Positions 13,511 through 26,200 of a stretch of DNA of 64,000 bases are shown here, in pieces (the stretch's first letter is position 1; each line of letters begins with the position of its first letter). The stretch lies in the NCBI GenBank assembly GCA_030141605.1, contig JAQGDQ010000024.1:141501-205500 (forward strand), written 5' to 3'. The notes under the pieces are model-generated. The model worked only from the letters and a program-made list of their open reading frames with translations. It searched no databases and was not told where the DNA came from. The DNA comes from Tubiluchus corallicola (lineage: Eukaryota > Priapulida > Priapulimorpha > Priapulimorphida > Tubiluchidae). The position numbers and the translations under genes were made by a program.

Positions 13511-14488
13511 ATAAATTGTCAAACAACGTAATTTTTTTATGTTTAATTGACACTATATTTATGTGTTAAAGTTAAACTATATTGTTCGGCTAATCCATGG
13601 AGTGAAATTACGTTTTTAATGGACTACTCAATTCCATAAAATTACCCATTTGTGCTTTATGGAATTCAACCCCCACGATGTGCTATATCTAGATTGTTAA
13701 AATTTATCAAATTTAGCTAGTTACTGTATAATTCCGAGAGTTATTTCCAGTCTGTAAATGTCTCTTAGTTTTAATAGTCTTTTTGTTATCCTTTTTCTAG
13801 CTTTGTAGCTGTTTACTGTAATAATTTTTCATGACATACCTCGCGAATCTGTTAATAATGACTGTTCTACAGTGTACAAAGCAGATAAATAAAAGAAACT
13901 GAAGTTAAATAGACACTGCCTAGCCAGTTGCTTGTCATCACCACTTTCGACGAAATACTGGACTTTTTGGACGTCAGCAAAAAGTGTTAATTTCCAAGAT
14001 CAATAAAACGTTTTTTCTCAGTTTGTAGATAACTCTATGTCTTCTATCATTTACTGTAAATCATACTAAGTGTACGCTCAAGATTTCGTAAATTTAGTTG
14101 GTAGCACTGAAAATTAAGCCTTATCGAATCAAATTTATTATACCTGCTTTTAACACCCAAATGTGCAATGTCTTGTTGTTGTCTCCTTTTCTCCGTGCAA
14201 AAATAACCTTAAAAAGCAATAATCACTTCGCTTTAGCTCTAAAAACCCCTACTGAGCTCTTACATACTGGCTTCCAAAGCCTCAGCAGCTGAAAACGAAG
14301 AACACCTCCAGATTTTGAAAAAAATAGTGCAAAAATGTTCTTCACACTTAAGAAACGTTTGCAATTTTAAGTTAAAAATTTGGCTTCAAAGCATTTTACA
14401 CGCACAATGAACGCCTCGTTGAATGACCGAGTAACTATACGGAGTTTGTAATAAAGCTTTTATGCGAATTGACACAATTTTTCAAACA

Positions 14489-14524
14489 TTACGTCACTGT
14501 GACGTCACCACCTAAAATGGCGCC
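14489..14524 (+). promoter_or_regulatory. CRE pair plus YY1-like site, probable LIAS promoter
   Basis: TTACGTCA at 14489-14496 is followed by the perfect ATF/CREB palindrome TGACGTCA at 14500-14507, then AAAATGGCGCC at 14514-14524, which fits the YY1 core-promoter motif and begins a short GC-rich patch. The group lies about 117 bases before the proposed LIAS ATG. CRE and YY1-type sites are common at animal housekeeping and mitochondrial gene promoters. No TATA box is evident. The function is inferred. Confidence 0.55.
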
Positions 14525-14640
14525 GTGCGCGGATACAGTAATAACATTCTGAATTACTGATGCTTCAGCTGAAACTGTGTTAAAAAGATGTTATAACAAT
14601 CGTGCATTATTTTAACTCTTTTAAATTGCTTAAGCTAACA

Positions 14641-17600
14641 ATGGCTTCGTTGTGCAATGAATTAATTAGTGCCAAACAGAGTTATATTTTAAGAGTTGTA
14701 AGTAAGAAACCCAAAACTGGGTAATATCGTAGTCATTTTCTGTACAACGTTTTGTAGCGTTTGCTGTAACAATACGATACACATACCTGCGGAGTGACAC
14801 ACGTACACAACTGTAGGGTGCGTAGTACGCCTTTAGGCGAAGTAGGACACTTCCGCTAAAGAGCGTGTGCTAAATTTGCAGAAAACCAGTGTCATACCTG
14901 GCAGCCCAAGTCCCTGCACTGGCGATTTTCTGTCGAGACTCGAGAATTATGACATAATAAAACATAAAATTAAATCTGTTGTAGAAAAAATGTAACTTTA
15001 TAATAATGATAGATAGTACTTGACAACTTGCAATTGTATTTTTTACAATAATTTCATCATTATTACTAGTTCCATTAATATCATCATAACGTTAAACTAA
15101 GTATCTAAGAGAGAAACTATGTAGGGCACATTGCTCGCTAGGCCGTTTACTTAGTAGAAAAGAATTATTTGTCCCAGAGAAGTGAAACAGAAAACCTGTC
15201 TGTGAAGTGAGACAAAATTAAAAATTAAATGTTGGGATCGCCTATTTTACTTCAAAAAGATTAATATGGAAGCCAAATTTAATATAGGCAGTTTTACTTG
15301 CTCAGAATAAGATTCTTTTATTTTATAAGACGTATAATAAATGTGTTCAGTAAATTCAAACGTACTGACGTTTTCAATTATTATTATTATTAAATGAACA
15401 ACGGACACTGCCAGTACAGTTAACGACACAATTCGAGACTTTTCTCTAGTGTCCTACTTGGGCAGCCCATGTACATTGTACAACGTATCCTACTTACGTA
15501 CAATGTATCCACGTGTACTACGTCGCTAGCCCATGTATGCCAATTGTCCTCCTTTTGCTAGTGTCCTACTCTGCTCCCAAGAGCAACATTAAATCAATAC
15601 CAGCACAATCAGCTGAAGAAAACTGCAAATTTTGAGTTGAATTAGTCATTGATAAAAAAATTTTCTAATCACTTTCAAAATCAGACCCTGGCAGTTAGTA
15701 CAGGTTTGTCCCAATTGATATTGAATTGAGTCCACTTATCATTAATTTGACAAGAAAGAATCCAAAACAACGAGAGTAATTGCTGACGTGGATATTGAAA
15801 ATGGGCACGAGCAAAAGCTATAGCAGCTTATAAGTGGGTGATCTTCGTAATGTGTTTAGTGTGTCGTTGAAGACTTCTAAAATTTGGTATTGTTCTAGAC
15901 TGCTTTAGTACAGCAGATTGTTGTGGTAAAGTGAACTGAAAGAGTTGGAGATGGATTCTCCCTTTTACTTTGTAATGTGAATAGGGTTAGTTTATGTTTT
16001 ATACATGTTTCATGTGTCATTCTGTGCCGTTGCTTCTCTCTCTACTGGAACTGTTTGTTGTTATGCGCGTATGATAGTTTACTGACTTTTTTCAGGGTTT
16101 ACTAAACATTTGCAGTCGGAGGTATACCAGTCGTTCATCTAGTTCGTGTCATTCACGTTTGTCGAGTGAACAATACCAAAAACTTTCCTCTGGACCTGAT
16201 TTGACCGACTTTATTTCAGGGAATGTGGACGCGGAAAATACCCAACAGACTTACACAGGTCAACTTAAAAAAGAAGGAAAGGAATGGTAATTCTGGTTTG
16301 AAGTGATTTTTGTACACAGTTTTCAGTAGTTTCTTCTGTTTTTTTATACGGCTTGGACATAAACAATATGAGTATAAGTTAGTTGACAGCATACAACACA
16401 GTAAACAAGTTCATCCCTTTGGACTGTCGTAATCACTGAGAAAAATAGTGGCCTAGTGTTTATGGTGTCGAACCTGTTAGATGAAGGTCACTGGTTCAAA
16501 TCCTGGCTGTATTCCAACTTATCACATTTCCCGTCTTTGGAGTTTTGTATCAAACTTTGATTAATTGTGTGTTTGTTTCAATGAGAACTAAATATTTAGT
16601 CGTTTTCAGAAATATGGTGCACTCACTAAAAATCCCATTACTATAACGTCTGCGAAACAAATGTACAAATGTAGGTTCATAAGCCAGTCGTGAGACTTAA
16701 AATAAACTTGCTTTAAAAATGGGCTGGATCCATGTAATTCAAAAGAAAAGTAACATTTTTTGGAGTAATTCTCAACATTATTTGAAAAAAACTTGCTCTT
16801 TATTTAATCTTGTTCTTGCGTGAAACTAGTTCAAGTACAATAAATAAGAGTAATTCAAAATAGATTAAATTATATAAGGTGGTAAATTAAAAATATTTTC
16901 TGGGTCATTAATGGGTAAATCCCAAGTTTGCTAAACCTGGCTGAGCCCGTTAGTCTTGGTAATTTTTCACTTACTAAACTGTACCAGCATCTTTTTTACA
17001 ACCGTCAGACCAGCCTTTAGGCCTACGTAAAAGTGTATAATTAAGTCTTAATTGCCTTACTCATAAATATAAATATTTGCACTAACTATGCGCTTTTTTG
17101 TAAAAACTCATTTGCAAACTCAACTTTACACGTCTCATATCCATCTAATATATGTTTTGCTTAAAAATATTTCTGTAGTAGCAACCAATTAATGCCTGTT
17201 TTCAAGTGGTTTGTCTTAAACTGAGTGCATTAAGTGGTATTGGTTAATTTGAAATGTAACAATTCACATTCCTAATTCTACATGAATTCGTTGAAATTAA
17301 TATCACAACAAACTTGTTTAGTAATCATTTAAACTCTTTTAGATTAAGATTACCTCCATGGCTGAAGACTGAGATACCAATTGGGAAAAATTACGCAAAA
17401 TTAAAGAAATCCCTTCGAAATTTAAAGCTAAACACGGTAAGGTGTATGTGTCGTTATATGGTAGTTGTGCTGACAAACAAAATTGTCATTTGAGAATGCC
17501 TTTTACTGTATTGTGAGCTTATTTGGCTTAAGTGTTAATTTTTTTTAATGTAAATGTGTTTCAATATGATTTAAATGCTATCTTCTTAAGAAGTGCTCAT

Positions 17601-20600
17601 TGAAAAGATTGACTTAGCTGTAACAATTCTGCTTTTTATATCTGCTATATGTGTTTTGTTACATCCTTGTTTAGGTTTGTGAGGAGGCCCGCTGTCCAAA
17701 TATCGGAGAGTGCTGGGGCGGAGGTAAACATGAGATTGCCACTGCAACTATTATGGTAATTGTTTTTTTTTGTTCTATAGTTTGCTATTTTTAACTAAGA
17801 CAAACAATATTCTTGTATTGTGATTTCTTGTGTGCCATAAAAAAATCTTATTGCTTACTAGGCTCTGTTGACAGTATAAATGGGAGATTGTGTTCTGTGT
17901 CTAAGTATGGTAATTTTAGCTAATTGTACAACTTATTTTGATTTTTGCTTGTTATTGTGTTTTATCTTTTTCTGCAAATATGGTCATCACAAAAACAGTC
18001 AGAAAGATTGTGCTATTTCTGACACTGGGGAGTTTTTTTTAATTCTTCATGTGCTGGTACCATTGTGAAATTCTATCGCCAACGAATTATTTTTCTGTAA
18101 TCATATTAGTTCCTTAAAAACTCACATTTCTACTAAGACATTCTTTGTTACTGAAAGATGGAAAGGTTTGTCTTAAGTTTTGAAATGCATTTATATCTCA
18201 GGCGCCATTTCCTACTTATTTCTTACTTTCAGTAAGTTTCTGTGGACATTTTATTAGTTTACTTTCTATACTACATGTATTTTTACTTTGAAAGATGATT
18301 TTTAGCTGGAGAGCTAATATACCAGTTGGCTGCGTCTAAAATATAATAATACATCTTATTCATAGTTCTGGCAGATGGAGCATTCCTCTTTCTATAATTT
18401 CCTGCTGTTGAAATTTGTTTCTAGGAAAGCTAAATCCTAATTTTGAACTCTGATAAATATAAAGCAGCTAGAATTGCTAAAAAAATATGCACTGCACAGT
18501 TATGATTGTTTTACTTTTTTACATTTCTTTTAGTTAATGGGCGATACCTGTACAAGAGGTTGTCGTTTTTGTTCTGTCAAGACAGCAAGAGCGCCACCTT
18601 CTGTTGATCCAGATGAGCCTCTGAACACGGCAAAAGCAATAGTAGAATGGGGTCTTGATTATGTTGTGCTTACTTCAGTGGATCGTGACGGTATAAGTTG
18701 TATACACACATAATTATCGAAATTTTCAAGAAGCTAAATTGAATTGCTTGACTCCGTGCTTATTGACTAAGCTTTTACAATATCTGACATGTATTAGAAC
18801 AAGCATGTTAACTTTTTTGTTAATTTGTTTGTAAATTAAAAAACCCTGTCTTTCTTTATAATAATTAACATTGACAACCATCAACCAGCATCTGATTTAT
18901 TTATACATTTGAACACATTGCAAACCGGGATGTACTAAATGTGGGTGGGGACACTGAACCACTGCAGGTGTCAGCCATGAACAGGTGACTGTAGCCCTAC
19001 ATCCTCCCAAAAAATAGCCAGAATTATAATAGCCACTTAAACTGTCCGATTAAGCATTCCATCAGGCGGCCAGTCTTCCATTCAATACTAGCTTTGACGT
19101 TGCTTAACTGTGGTCCTTAAACACATCGGGCCACTGCTGCTAACAATGACCCAGTGCAGGAGTACTTTACTAGTTAACTGTATTAGCCATAATTATCTGC
19201 AAACTGATACTTACAGCTAAATGCAGTTACTCTATTGCCACTGTTGCCAATATTAAACACTAGTGACCGCTGAATGGAGTCCATTCACGCTACACTGAAG
19301 CAGCAGCCTAAGCGGTACCATCTTACTACATCATTTCTATTGTTTTTTAATGTTGGTCTAGCAGCATTGAAACGTACATGACAAGATGTTGTTTCCAATT
19401 CTCAACTAAGCACTGAGCACTGCTTTAAAGGTGTTTTAAAGCATCATGTACTACCATTATCTCACAAACACTTTTTGTAGTTTTTGATACATATATATTT
19501 TACACACTTGTAACAAATGAAAAAGATAATTCCCAGTTTAACTTGCATAGAAAGATCTTATTTTAGTTGCTTTATCCAAGTGTAAGAATTAACTCAAATC
19601 TAAGTTCCATTTTAATACATTATGATTGTCGAACTAGTTTTAGTTCTGAGTTTCTAGAAATTGAATTAGTTGCAAGAATGTTAGTTTAGATTTATAATGA
19701 ACCAAGGTTACTTATGTCTAATCCATTAAAGTATTTTATCTATCTCTTAAATGGCTACATATTATAAATTAAACTTATCATGTTTTGTAGATATGGCTGA
19801 TGGTGGAGCAGCACATTTTGCTCAAACTGTTGTCGAAATCAAGAGACAGTAAGTAACGAAATTACATGACATTTTTCAAAATTTAATAACTGGAAATAAG
19901 CTGCATAAGTTACAGATAGATAATTTAGTAAAGCAGATAATTCGATAATGTTATTCTTCTAGAAATCAAAACATCCTTGTTGAGTGCTTGTTACCTGACT
20001 TTGGTGGCAACAAATTATCGGTGGAAAAAGTTCTTCGGTCTGGTTTGGACGTGTATGCACACAATGTTGAAACCGTAGAAAGGCTTACTCCGTATGTATA
20101 CAGTTTCGATTGCTACTAGTACATTGCAGAAGGATTTTTTTGGAGTATCAAATTAATCCCACCCCCTTGTGTTTTATGTAATAATGTCATAGTTTAATAG
20201 TACTTATCTGTGGGAGGAAACTGACATTCTTTTTTTCCTGAAATAATTGACAACTAACTTAGGTTTCTGCATCTTCAGTAGCTAAAATGCTGGTCCTAAA
20301 TGGACTTACTTCGACTGATTGCAAATTTTGCTCATCCTAGCGATTTTAGTGTATATTTTAATGCTCTACACCTGCGTCCATTCTTTTGATGATCGACTCG
20401 CATTCAGTGATTGATTAGTAATCAATAGCCATTCCAATTTGGGTGTGAAAAATGCCAATTCCAGTCAGAAGAAGAGAAATTCTGAGTTATTCACATATGA
20501 AAGTTTGAGTAATAAGAAGTAATCAGTAATTAATTTCAATGAAAGGCACCAAAGTGCTCAAAAAGTTTGCTGAAAAATTGTGAAATTTTCTTTTCATTGC

Positions 20601-21415
20601 CGTCTTGTGGGCATGACTTGTTACACTGGTTAAGGTCAACGGTAGCAGCATCTTGCAGTAGTGAGATTCATCAATACCTGTGTAAGGAATCTTCTCATCA
20701 GTGTTAAATTGTGTTTCATAGATGCATTCAATTTCAGATTTGTCCGTGATCCAAGGGCTAGATATAGGCAATCCCTAGATGTTTTGCTTCATGTAAAGAA
20801 GGTCAAGCCGCAAATGATTACAAAAACATCGTTGATGCTTGGACTAGGTGAAACTGATGAAGAAATATTCAAAACAATGCAAGGTAGAGTAAAACTATTG
20901 TTGAATCTTTCAAGATTACAGTATACAGATTTGAACTTATAGATTCAGCCACTAGTGCGTCTTATTGTTTTTGGGACTCCAGTCGTTGTTCTTAACATCA
21001 TTAAGAATGTTGGTGGTGATTTATTTATTTCATTTAACATTGGTTTGCAATCTCCTCAAAAAAGTAGAGATTATTTGAAAATACTGAGTGGGTTATATAA
21101 TGAAAGGAAAAGGTTATGCAGTTGTGACACTTGTACAAAGTAACATTATGAACATACATGTATCTTTTCTTTGTTTTTTATTAAACAGATTTACGGCACA
21201 TTGGCGTAGCCTGTCTCACTATTGGACAGTACATGCAGCCTACAAAACGTCATCTATCTGTACAGGAATATGTTACGCCAGAAAAGTTCAAACATTGGGA
21301 AGAAATTGGAAAGCAGCTAGGTTTTGCATACACGGCTAGTGGGCCACTTGTAAGATCGTCGTATAGAGCTGGAGAATTCTATATCAAAAATCTGATTGCT
21401 AAGCAACGATCTTAG
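14641..21415 (+). CDS. LIAS: Mitochondrial lipoyl synthase (radical SAM), 9 exons, about 386 residues
   Basis: The enzyme inserts two sulfurs into protein-bound octanoyl groups to make lipoate in mitochondria. Exons: 14641-14697, 16096-16286, 17322-17436, 17675-17755, 18534-18690, 19791-19848, 19963-20091, 20738-20883, 21189-21415; all phases agree. The auxiliary [4Fe-4S] cysteines CX4CX5C are at about 123, 128 and 134, and the radical SAM CX3CX2C (CTRGCRFC) at 154, 158 and 161. [41 protein letters not shown] and the C-terminal [13 protein letters not shown] all match the family. Residues 20-48 are Arg/Ser-rich, as in a mitochondrial presequence. Two borders are less sure. The first exon was chosen because its ATG lies below the CRE/YY1 promoter, has a strong GTAAGT donor and joins in phase 0; an alternative is 15951-15971. 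Exon 3 is started at 17322 because the next acceptor (17343) would create a TGA across the junction. Human LIAS has 372 residues as I recall. Confidence 0.93.
14843..15575. mobile_element. Possible inverted-repeat element in LIAS intron 1
   Basis: Left end AGTAGGACACTTCCGCTAAA and the reverse complement of the right end (AGTAGGACACTAGCAAAAGG, near 15552-15574) resemble each other as imperfect terminal inverted repeats about 730 bases apart. The right half also has an internal 10-base inverted repeat, TACATTGTAC...GTACAATGTA, at about 15470-15508, and GTGTCCTACT and GCCCATGTA motifs repeated. No transposase is seen. It looks like a small non-autonomous DNA element, but the target duplication is not clear. 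Confidence 0.35.
16446..16515 (+). mobile_element. tRNA-derived SINE head (A and B boxes)
   Basis: An RNA polymerase III A-box-like TGGCCTAGTGT at 16449-16459 and a near-consensus B box GGTTCAAATCC at 16493-16503 have tRNA-like spacing. The stems of a tRNA cannot be closed properly, so it is not called as a functional tRNA. It sits in LIAS intron 2 in the sense orientation. I see no obvious 3' tail. Confidence 0.55.
18900..19330. repeat. GC-richer block of unknown origin in LIAS intron 5
   Basis: About 430 bases within the intron 18691-19790 are clearly less AT-rich than the surroundings and include CCGGGATGT, GGGTGGGG and GCGGCCAGTC stretches. Neither strand gives a frame longer than about 60 codons or a family motif. 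A mobile-element relic is the simplest guess. Confidence 0.3.
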
Positions 21416-21536
21416 CATTAGAAACAATGCAACATTGTAATGTACTGGTATCTTTGTTTATTTTGTCACATACAAGAAGTGTAAAGTTGTTCAGTAATAC
21501 TTCGTAGCCTTTCATATTGACTTGTTACATATATTT

Positions 21537-21542
21537 AATAAA
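21537..21542 (+). terminator. LIAS polyadenylation signal
   Basis: A canonical AATAAA lies 122 bases after the LIAS stop codon and is followed by a T-rich stretch, the expected arrangement for a 3' end. Confidence 0.6.
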
Positions 21543-21543
21543 A

Positions 21544-23210
21544 TGCTTTTTTGTTATTCTTACATTACTGCGACGGGAGCAATATCTTTTTGCTATACTT
21601 TGAGAAAGTAGTAAAAATTTGTCTTTTTTAAAATAAGGTAAAGTAAGAATTCTTAGGTGGGATGTAGATTAACAGCTTTCGAAACTGTGAAGTCAGAAAT
21701 TATGAATTAGTTTATACATAACAACATTATATATATTATGTTTCACAAAACAACATACATAAAACATTCACAATAAAATATGACATCTATTTATAACACG
21801 TAGGACTAATTTGAAATAGAAGCACTTTGATTAGCATCACGTTAAAATTTGCCATTTCTACTGTTGCTTAAAATAGAGTAAAAAAATAAATGTGTGTTGG
21901 TATATACATATAAATATATAAATAAATCGCTGAACAGTAAGAAATATAGGAAAATTCAAAACTAGGAATGATCTTAGCAATGTCCAATTAGAATTTGAGA
22001 AGTGACAGTTTGTAATTTCTTCTTACTTATAACAGCTTTAACTGTTAAATTACAAGATACCTGATTAAGACATGTCAAAAGAATATCAGTTACTTAGATA
22101 ATTATTAGAAAGACGTGGGATGAGTGATACAAGTGACTGTCTTACAAACATCACCTCGTGCTTGCTCTACAATTGCTTTACCAAATATGGAATTACTAAC
22201 GATACAACATGTTGGTTTCTAACTTTCACAAATACTACAGAAACCAATAAACTAAAGTTAACTAAAAAGAATGAAGCAGAAACTTGTTAGACAACAGAGA
22301 TATCTCTTTGGTAAAACGTTTGAGCAATTCATAGAATGGTTACTGTCCATTGCAGGGACTAAGATGCATGCTGTGCTAATACCTCAACTGTTAAATCTAA
22401 TTCTAATATGCTATCCCAACCTTAAATGTTACCAAAGTCATGTAATACTGCAGCTACCATAAGACAGTTCCTCTTTGTAGCATCACACCGCTAGTCATAA
22501 CATTCTCGCAGACTATTTCACAGTCTATGAAAGCAAGCAGCTACAGTTTTCTTAAAAATCAAATAAGCATATAATCTTTAACATCTTCTGTATCCTTGGT
22601 TCATTTATATCAGAAAAAATAGACTGGTTCACGGTGACTACTAATTACACTAAAATTTTTTTCATCCACAAGAAATTTCAACAACATACCTACAATAACA
22701 AGCAATCTACTCTACAGTAATTCAACAATAAATATATTAAGACCTATTATGTCATACTTATGACTATCACAACAAATAAATGCGCTACACTTATCAATAG
22801 ACCATATTATATGACTAGAGACAACATCGTGCTCATAAAAGTTCTACATGGATCAACTACCTTCTGTAATGCTGCTCTATATGATGTGTCAATTAGTGTT
22901 TAAAAACTGCAAGTGTAGGTTGCCACTAAGAAGCTTAAAAGTTGTTTAAAATCCGCCTAGTAAATGATGTTCAACAACATGACAGTCCTGTAAACATGCA
23001 AATACATGAAGAATTCTATTAAGAATATGTGTTACAGATTGTATCATAAGATTGGTTATTCACAATATACAACACTTTTACTAAGACGGTTATGACAAAG
23101 AAGTTTTGGCTCCTGTTCTTATGCAAAACAAGGTTTGCCTTCTATTATGCTCATAAGCTATGTTTGCAGAATTCCATTTTCTGTATTGACTGATGCAGCA
23201 GCTAAGCTGA
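21544..23210. other. Convergent 3' region between LIAS and ATP8A
   Basis: The two genes are tail to tail. The stretch is AT-rich with no recognisable coding sequence and must contain the 3' UTR of the minus-strand flippase gene. I could not choose its poly(A) signal. Confidence 0.5.
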
Positions 23211-26200
23211 CTACAGTCCTTCAGGTTTAGACTTTGTTGTATCGTAAACTCGAACCAGTTGTGACTGTGGAATGGCACCATGCTCCTCCTGTGAGAACGC
23301 ATAACCATCTAGAAAAATAAAAGTAAAGCTTAAATGTAAATTTTCTTATTAAATGGTATCCATCATCCTAGTAGAGGCCTTTGTAAAAAAAGACCCACAT
23401 TGTCGTGCAGTTCAGTTTCTCACCTTTCAAAAGCACAGTAAATTTCCCTCTAGGAGTGGCCAATTTGTGCCCATTTTTTGCAAAACTTCTTAGTTTGAGA
23501 AAATGGAATACGCCAAGAGTATGTAATACCTGTTGAAAACTATCTTCTATGTTGGGTGTAGTAGGTATAGTTAGATTTCACAGGAGGCCCGTAACTTCTC
23601 CCAAGAGGCATTTTTCAGGACCTAAACTCCTGATTTTTTTCAAAAGTTTGCCAAAGTACCAGTGCATAAAAGGTCGTACTGACACTTGGTGTGGTCGGAG
23701 GGAAATTTATAGCTTCTTCTTACAAATGCCTCAGCCAGGATGAGGGGTTACGAGTTTCGGGCAACATTTTTTCTGGACCATTGTATGAAAAAAAAAGTTC
23801 AATTATAAAATTTTTGAAACTGCACGACGAAACTACTAATGTTAAAATACGGTAGCACAAACATTCATGAGAAAGTTAGAACTGGGCTGAATAATGAATT
23901 ATAAAGTATTACATGTCAGTATTCTCATCTCGCGTGTTGCTGGCACAATTACTTTCACTACAATATGGAATCCTAAAAAGCTTTAGAAAAGCGCAGTGGT
24001 TAAAGAGATATTTGACAAAAATCAGAAAGGATAATTGCAATACAGAAAGAGCTGAATGCAGTTATTCATTGTCTAGCAAGTAATGATATAATTAATAAAA
24101 AGGTGTCTTTCATTCATTCAATTACGGTTTTTTTCAATAAATCACCAGTATCTGATGCTGCATGCAAAAGCAAGATTTTTAATGAAATTGCAATGCTACA
24201 AAGCTAAGTTTCACTTTACACAAAATACTTCAGAGGAATATAAAATATTTATTGGTCAAACATGTTTACTTTTTTCAAATGTTCTATACATTGCATCAAT
24301 TAAAAAGCTCAAGATACAATGATTCTATACAACAAGTTTCTTTATCTTGCAAAGTGTGTTTCAGTGCAGCTTAAAATGCATCTATTCGACTAAAAATGGC
24401 AAATACACAGAAAAGCACACATAGATGAAATAGAAAACCAAAACGCTAATCACTTCAAATGGCAAGCATTTTTGAAAGAAATACAATTTCTGTAAAAATA
24501 CTTTGTCAGTTTGCAAAGGCAAACCTAGACTCCGTCGATGTGGAAATATGCTAGGACGTTAAAAGCTCACTTTCACTCATGAAATAAATTTTGGAAAGTT
24601 AAGTTCTCTCATCTACCAAACCATTTAATCAACCAATCAACCATCTACATTTTTGAAAGTCTTTGTTGCTTTTAACCAACTACGTTAATACTATATTTTC
24701 TATGAAAAAGCTTTTAGGCATTTATCGGTTTTCACAATGAAAATGTCTTGATGAGTAACAAAATGTAACAAATTACATAATTGGAAACTAGTGATGAATT
24801 TGCATTTCAACTGTTGTTTGCTGAGCAAGCACTGAAAAACAAACAAAAATTAAATTTTTTTATAAAATGTGCCCGAAATGTGGCTGACCTGCTACGACGT
24901 GTTTCTGCTAAGCTATGATATGTGGCTTCTAAGCAAATGTGCAATATAAACAATGATGGCCCACAAAAAACTAACATTAGACTTATATTAGTGATTTTAA
25001 AAGGTTTGCCAAGAAAACTAAAAATTCACTTTTTGACAGTTGAATGTGAGAGATCTAGAAAAGAAAGCAAACGTGAAGTGGCTGCATTCACAAAAGAAAG
25101 TGAAACCTTAAGCTAACTGAAGCTGGCAAATGATCATAAAATCACCGTATCTCAGCAATGGCGCCGAAGTTTGGGACGAAGTTACCGTGAATACGGCTTG
25201 TTGTGGAGTTACTGAAAAATCCAGAATACTTGTGTTATTTATTCCAGTGAACCATGCTTAATAATTTTCACAAGTCGGCTAACAGATACTGATCCACAAA
25301 CACTTTAAATTAAAATTACACTCATGCTTAGTCAACAAACAAAAAGATCAGGCAAACCAAACAAAACTAAATCATTTAGGAAACAAATAAAAATTGCTTG
25401 ATTAACTGTAGTTGGCTTCTATTCTACTTACGCTGTAAGTCAATCTGTTGTGACGGCGGTACACGAGGTATGCGGAACACAGTCTTAAGTAAACGTGCAG
25501 TTTCAGTTAGTGTCTGCTTTGTGGCCTTGTAGACAACAGTTGCCGGATCTTCATTAGCCAGCTCTTTTGCTCTCACTTCTTCCATTAAAGTTTTGAACAA
25601 AGTTCGTTTTATACTAAAAGCAAAATATTATTATAATACAATATAATATTAAGACCCCACCTCTTGGGGACGTTTATTCTAAACTGTGTGATGCAATCTT
25701 TATGAAAACTCTCTATAAATTATGTAAACACTCTAATCTTGCAAATGGTAAGTATTCCTACCGAAACCAGAATGAATATCTGTATACATTTGTTCTTTAT
25801 CATTCGTTAATTTTTTGTTTGCTACAACCATGAACATTGCTTCATGATATTTATTTGTTTGCCCCACGGCCTTCAAGTACCCTTCTGCTGAATTTCTGAA
25901 TCAGCATTTAAAAAACATTTTACAACAAAAATTTTAGTTACTTTTAAGTAGTTACGTGATTACATTTTAAAACTTAATGCATCCAAATAAACATACCATT
26001 TTGGAAAATGCTAGTTTATTTACTACACTTGAAAGATTAAAGTGATTAAAAAACACTTACACTTTATATGAGATATCTCCTAATAAAGAAACAAATGGAA
26101 CAAGGAACAGGCCCATCCAGAACATCCCCGAGCTGAGCAACATCTTATCTTCACCCATCAGTTCTGAGCCAATTGGAATGGTTGGCCAGAAGTTGCAATA

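Larger units (their letters stand above)
7682..14488. other. Gene-poor intergenic interval between two divergent genes
   Basis: The interval separates the 5' ends of the TRMT9B-like gene (minus) and LIAS (plus). Both strands were read for family motifs and none was recognised; open frames are all under 90 codons and lack splice-supported continuation. A pyrimidine tract plus AG just above 7801 on the minus strand could be a 5' UTR acceptor for the methyltransferase gene, with a short upstream ORF beginning near 7800. Contents otherwise: a CA-rich microsatellite near 8693, an ATTTT-rich tract near 9724, a probable LINE-tail relic near 12600 and an AT microsatellite near 13478. Confidence 0.6.

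Noticed and set aside
15951-15971. Alternative LIAS first exon (seven codons with GTAATG donor)
   Set aside because: It joins in phase too, but the donor is weaker, there is no promoter motif nearby and the upstream exon at 14641 fits better. It is kept only as an alternative.
23380-23760. Less AT-rich stretch in the last ATP8A intron
   Set aside because: No terminal repeats, ORF or known motif could be identified on either strand.
24922-25116. 64-codon plus-strand frame with a Lys/Glu-rich end, inside ATP8A intron 31
   Set aside because: It is antisense to the host gene, has no recognisable domain and no splice-supported continuation.
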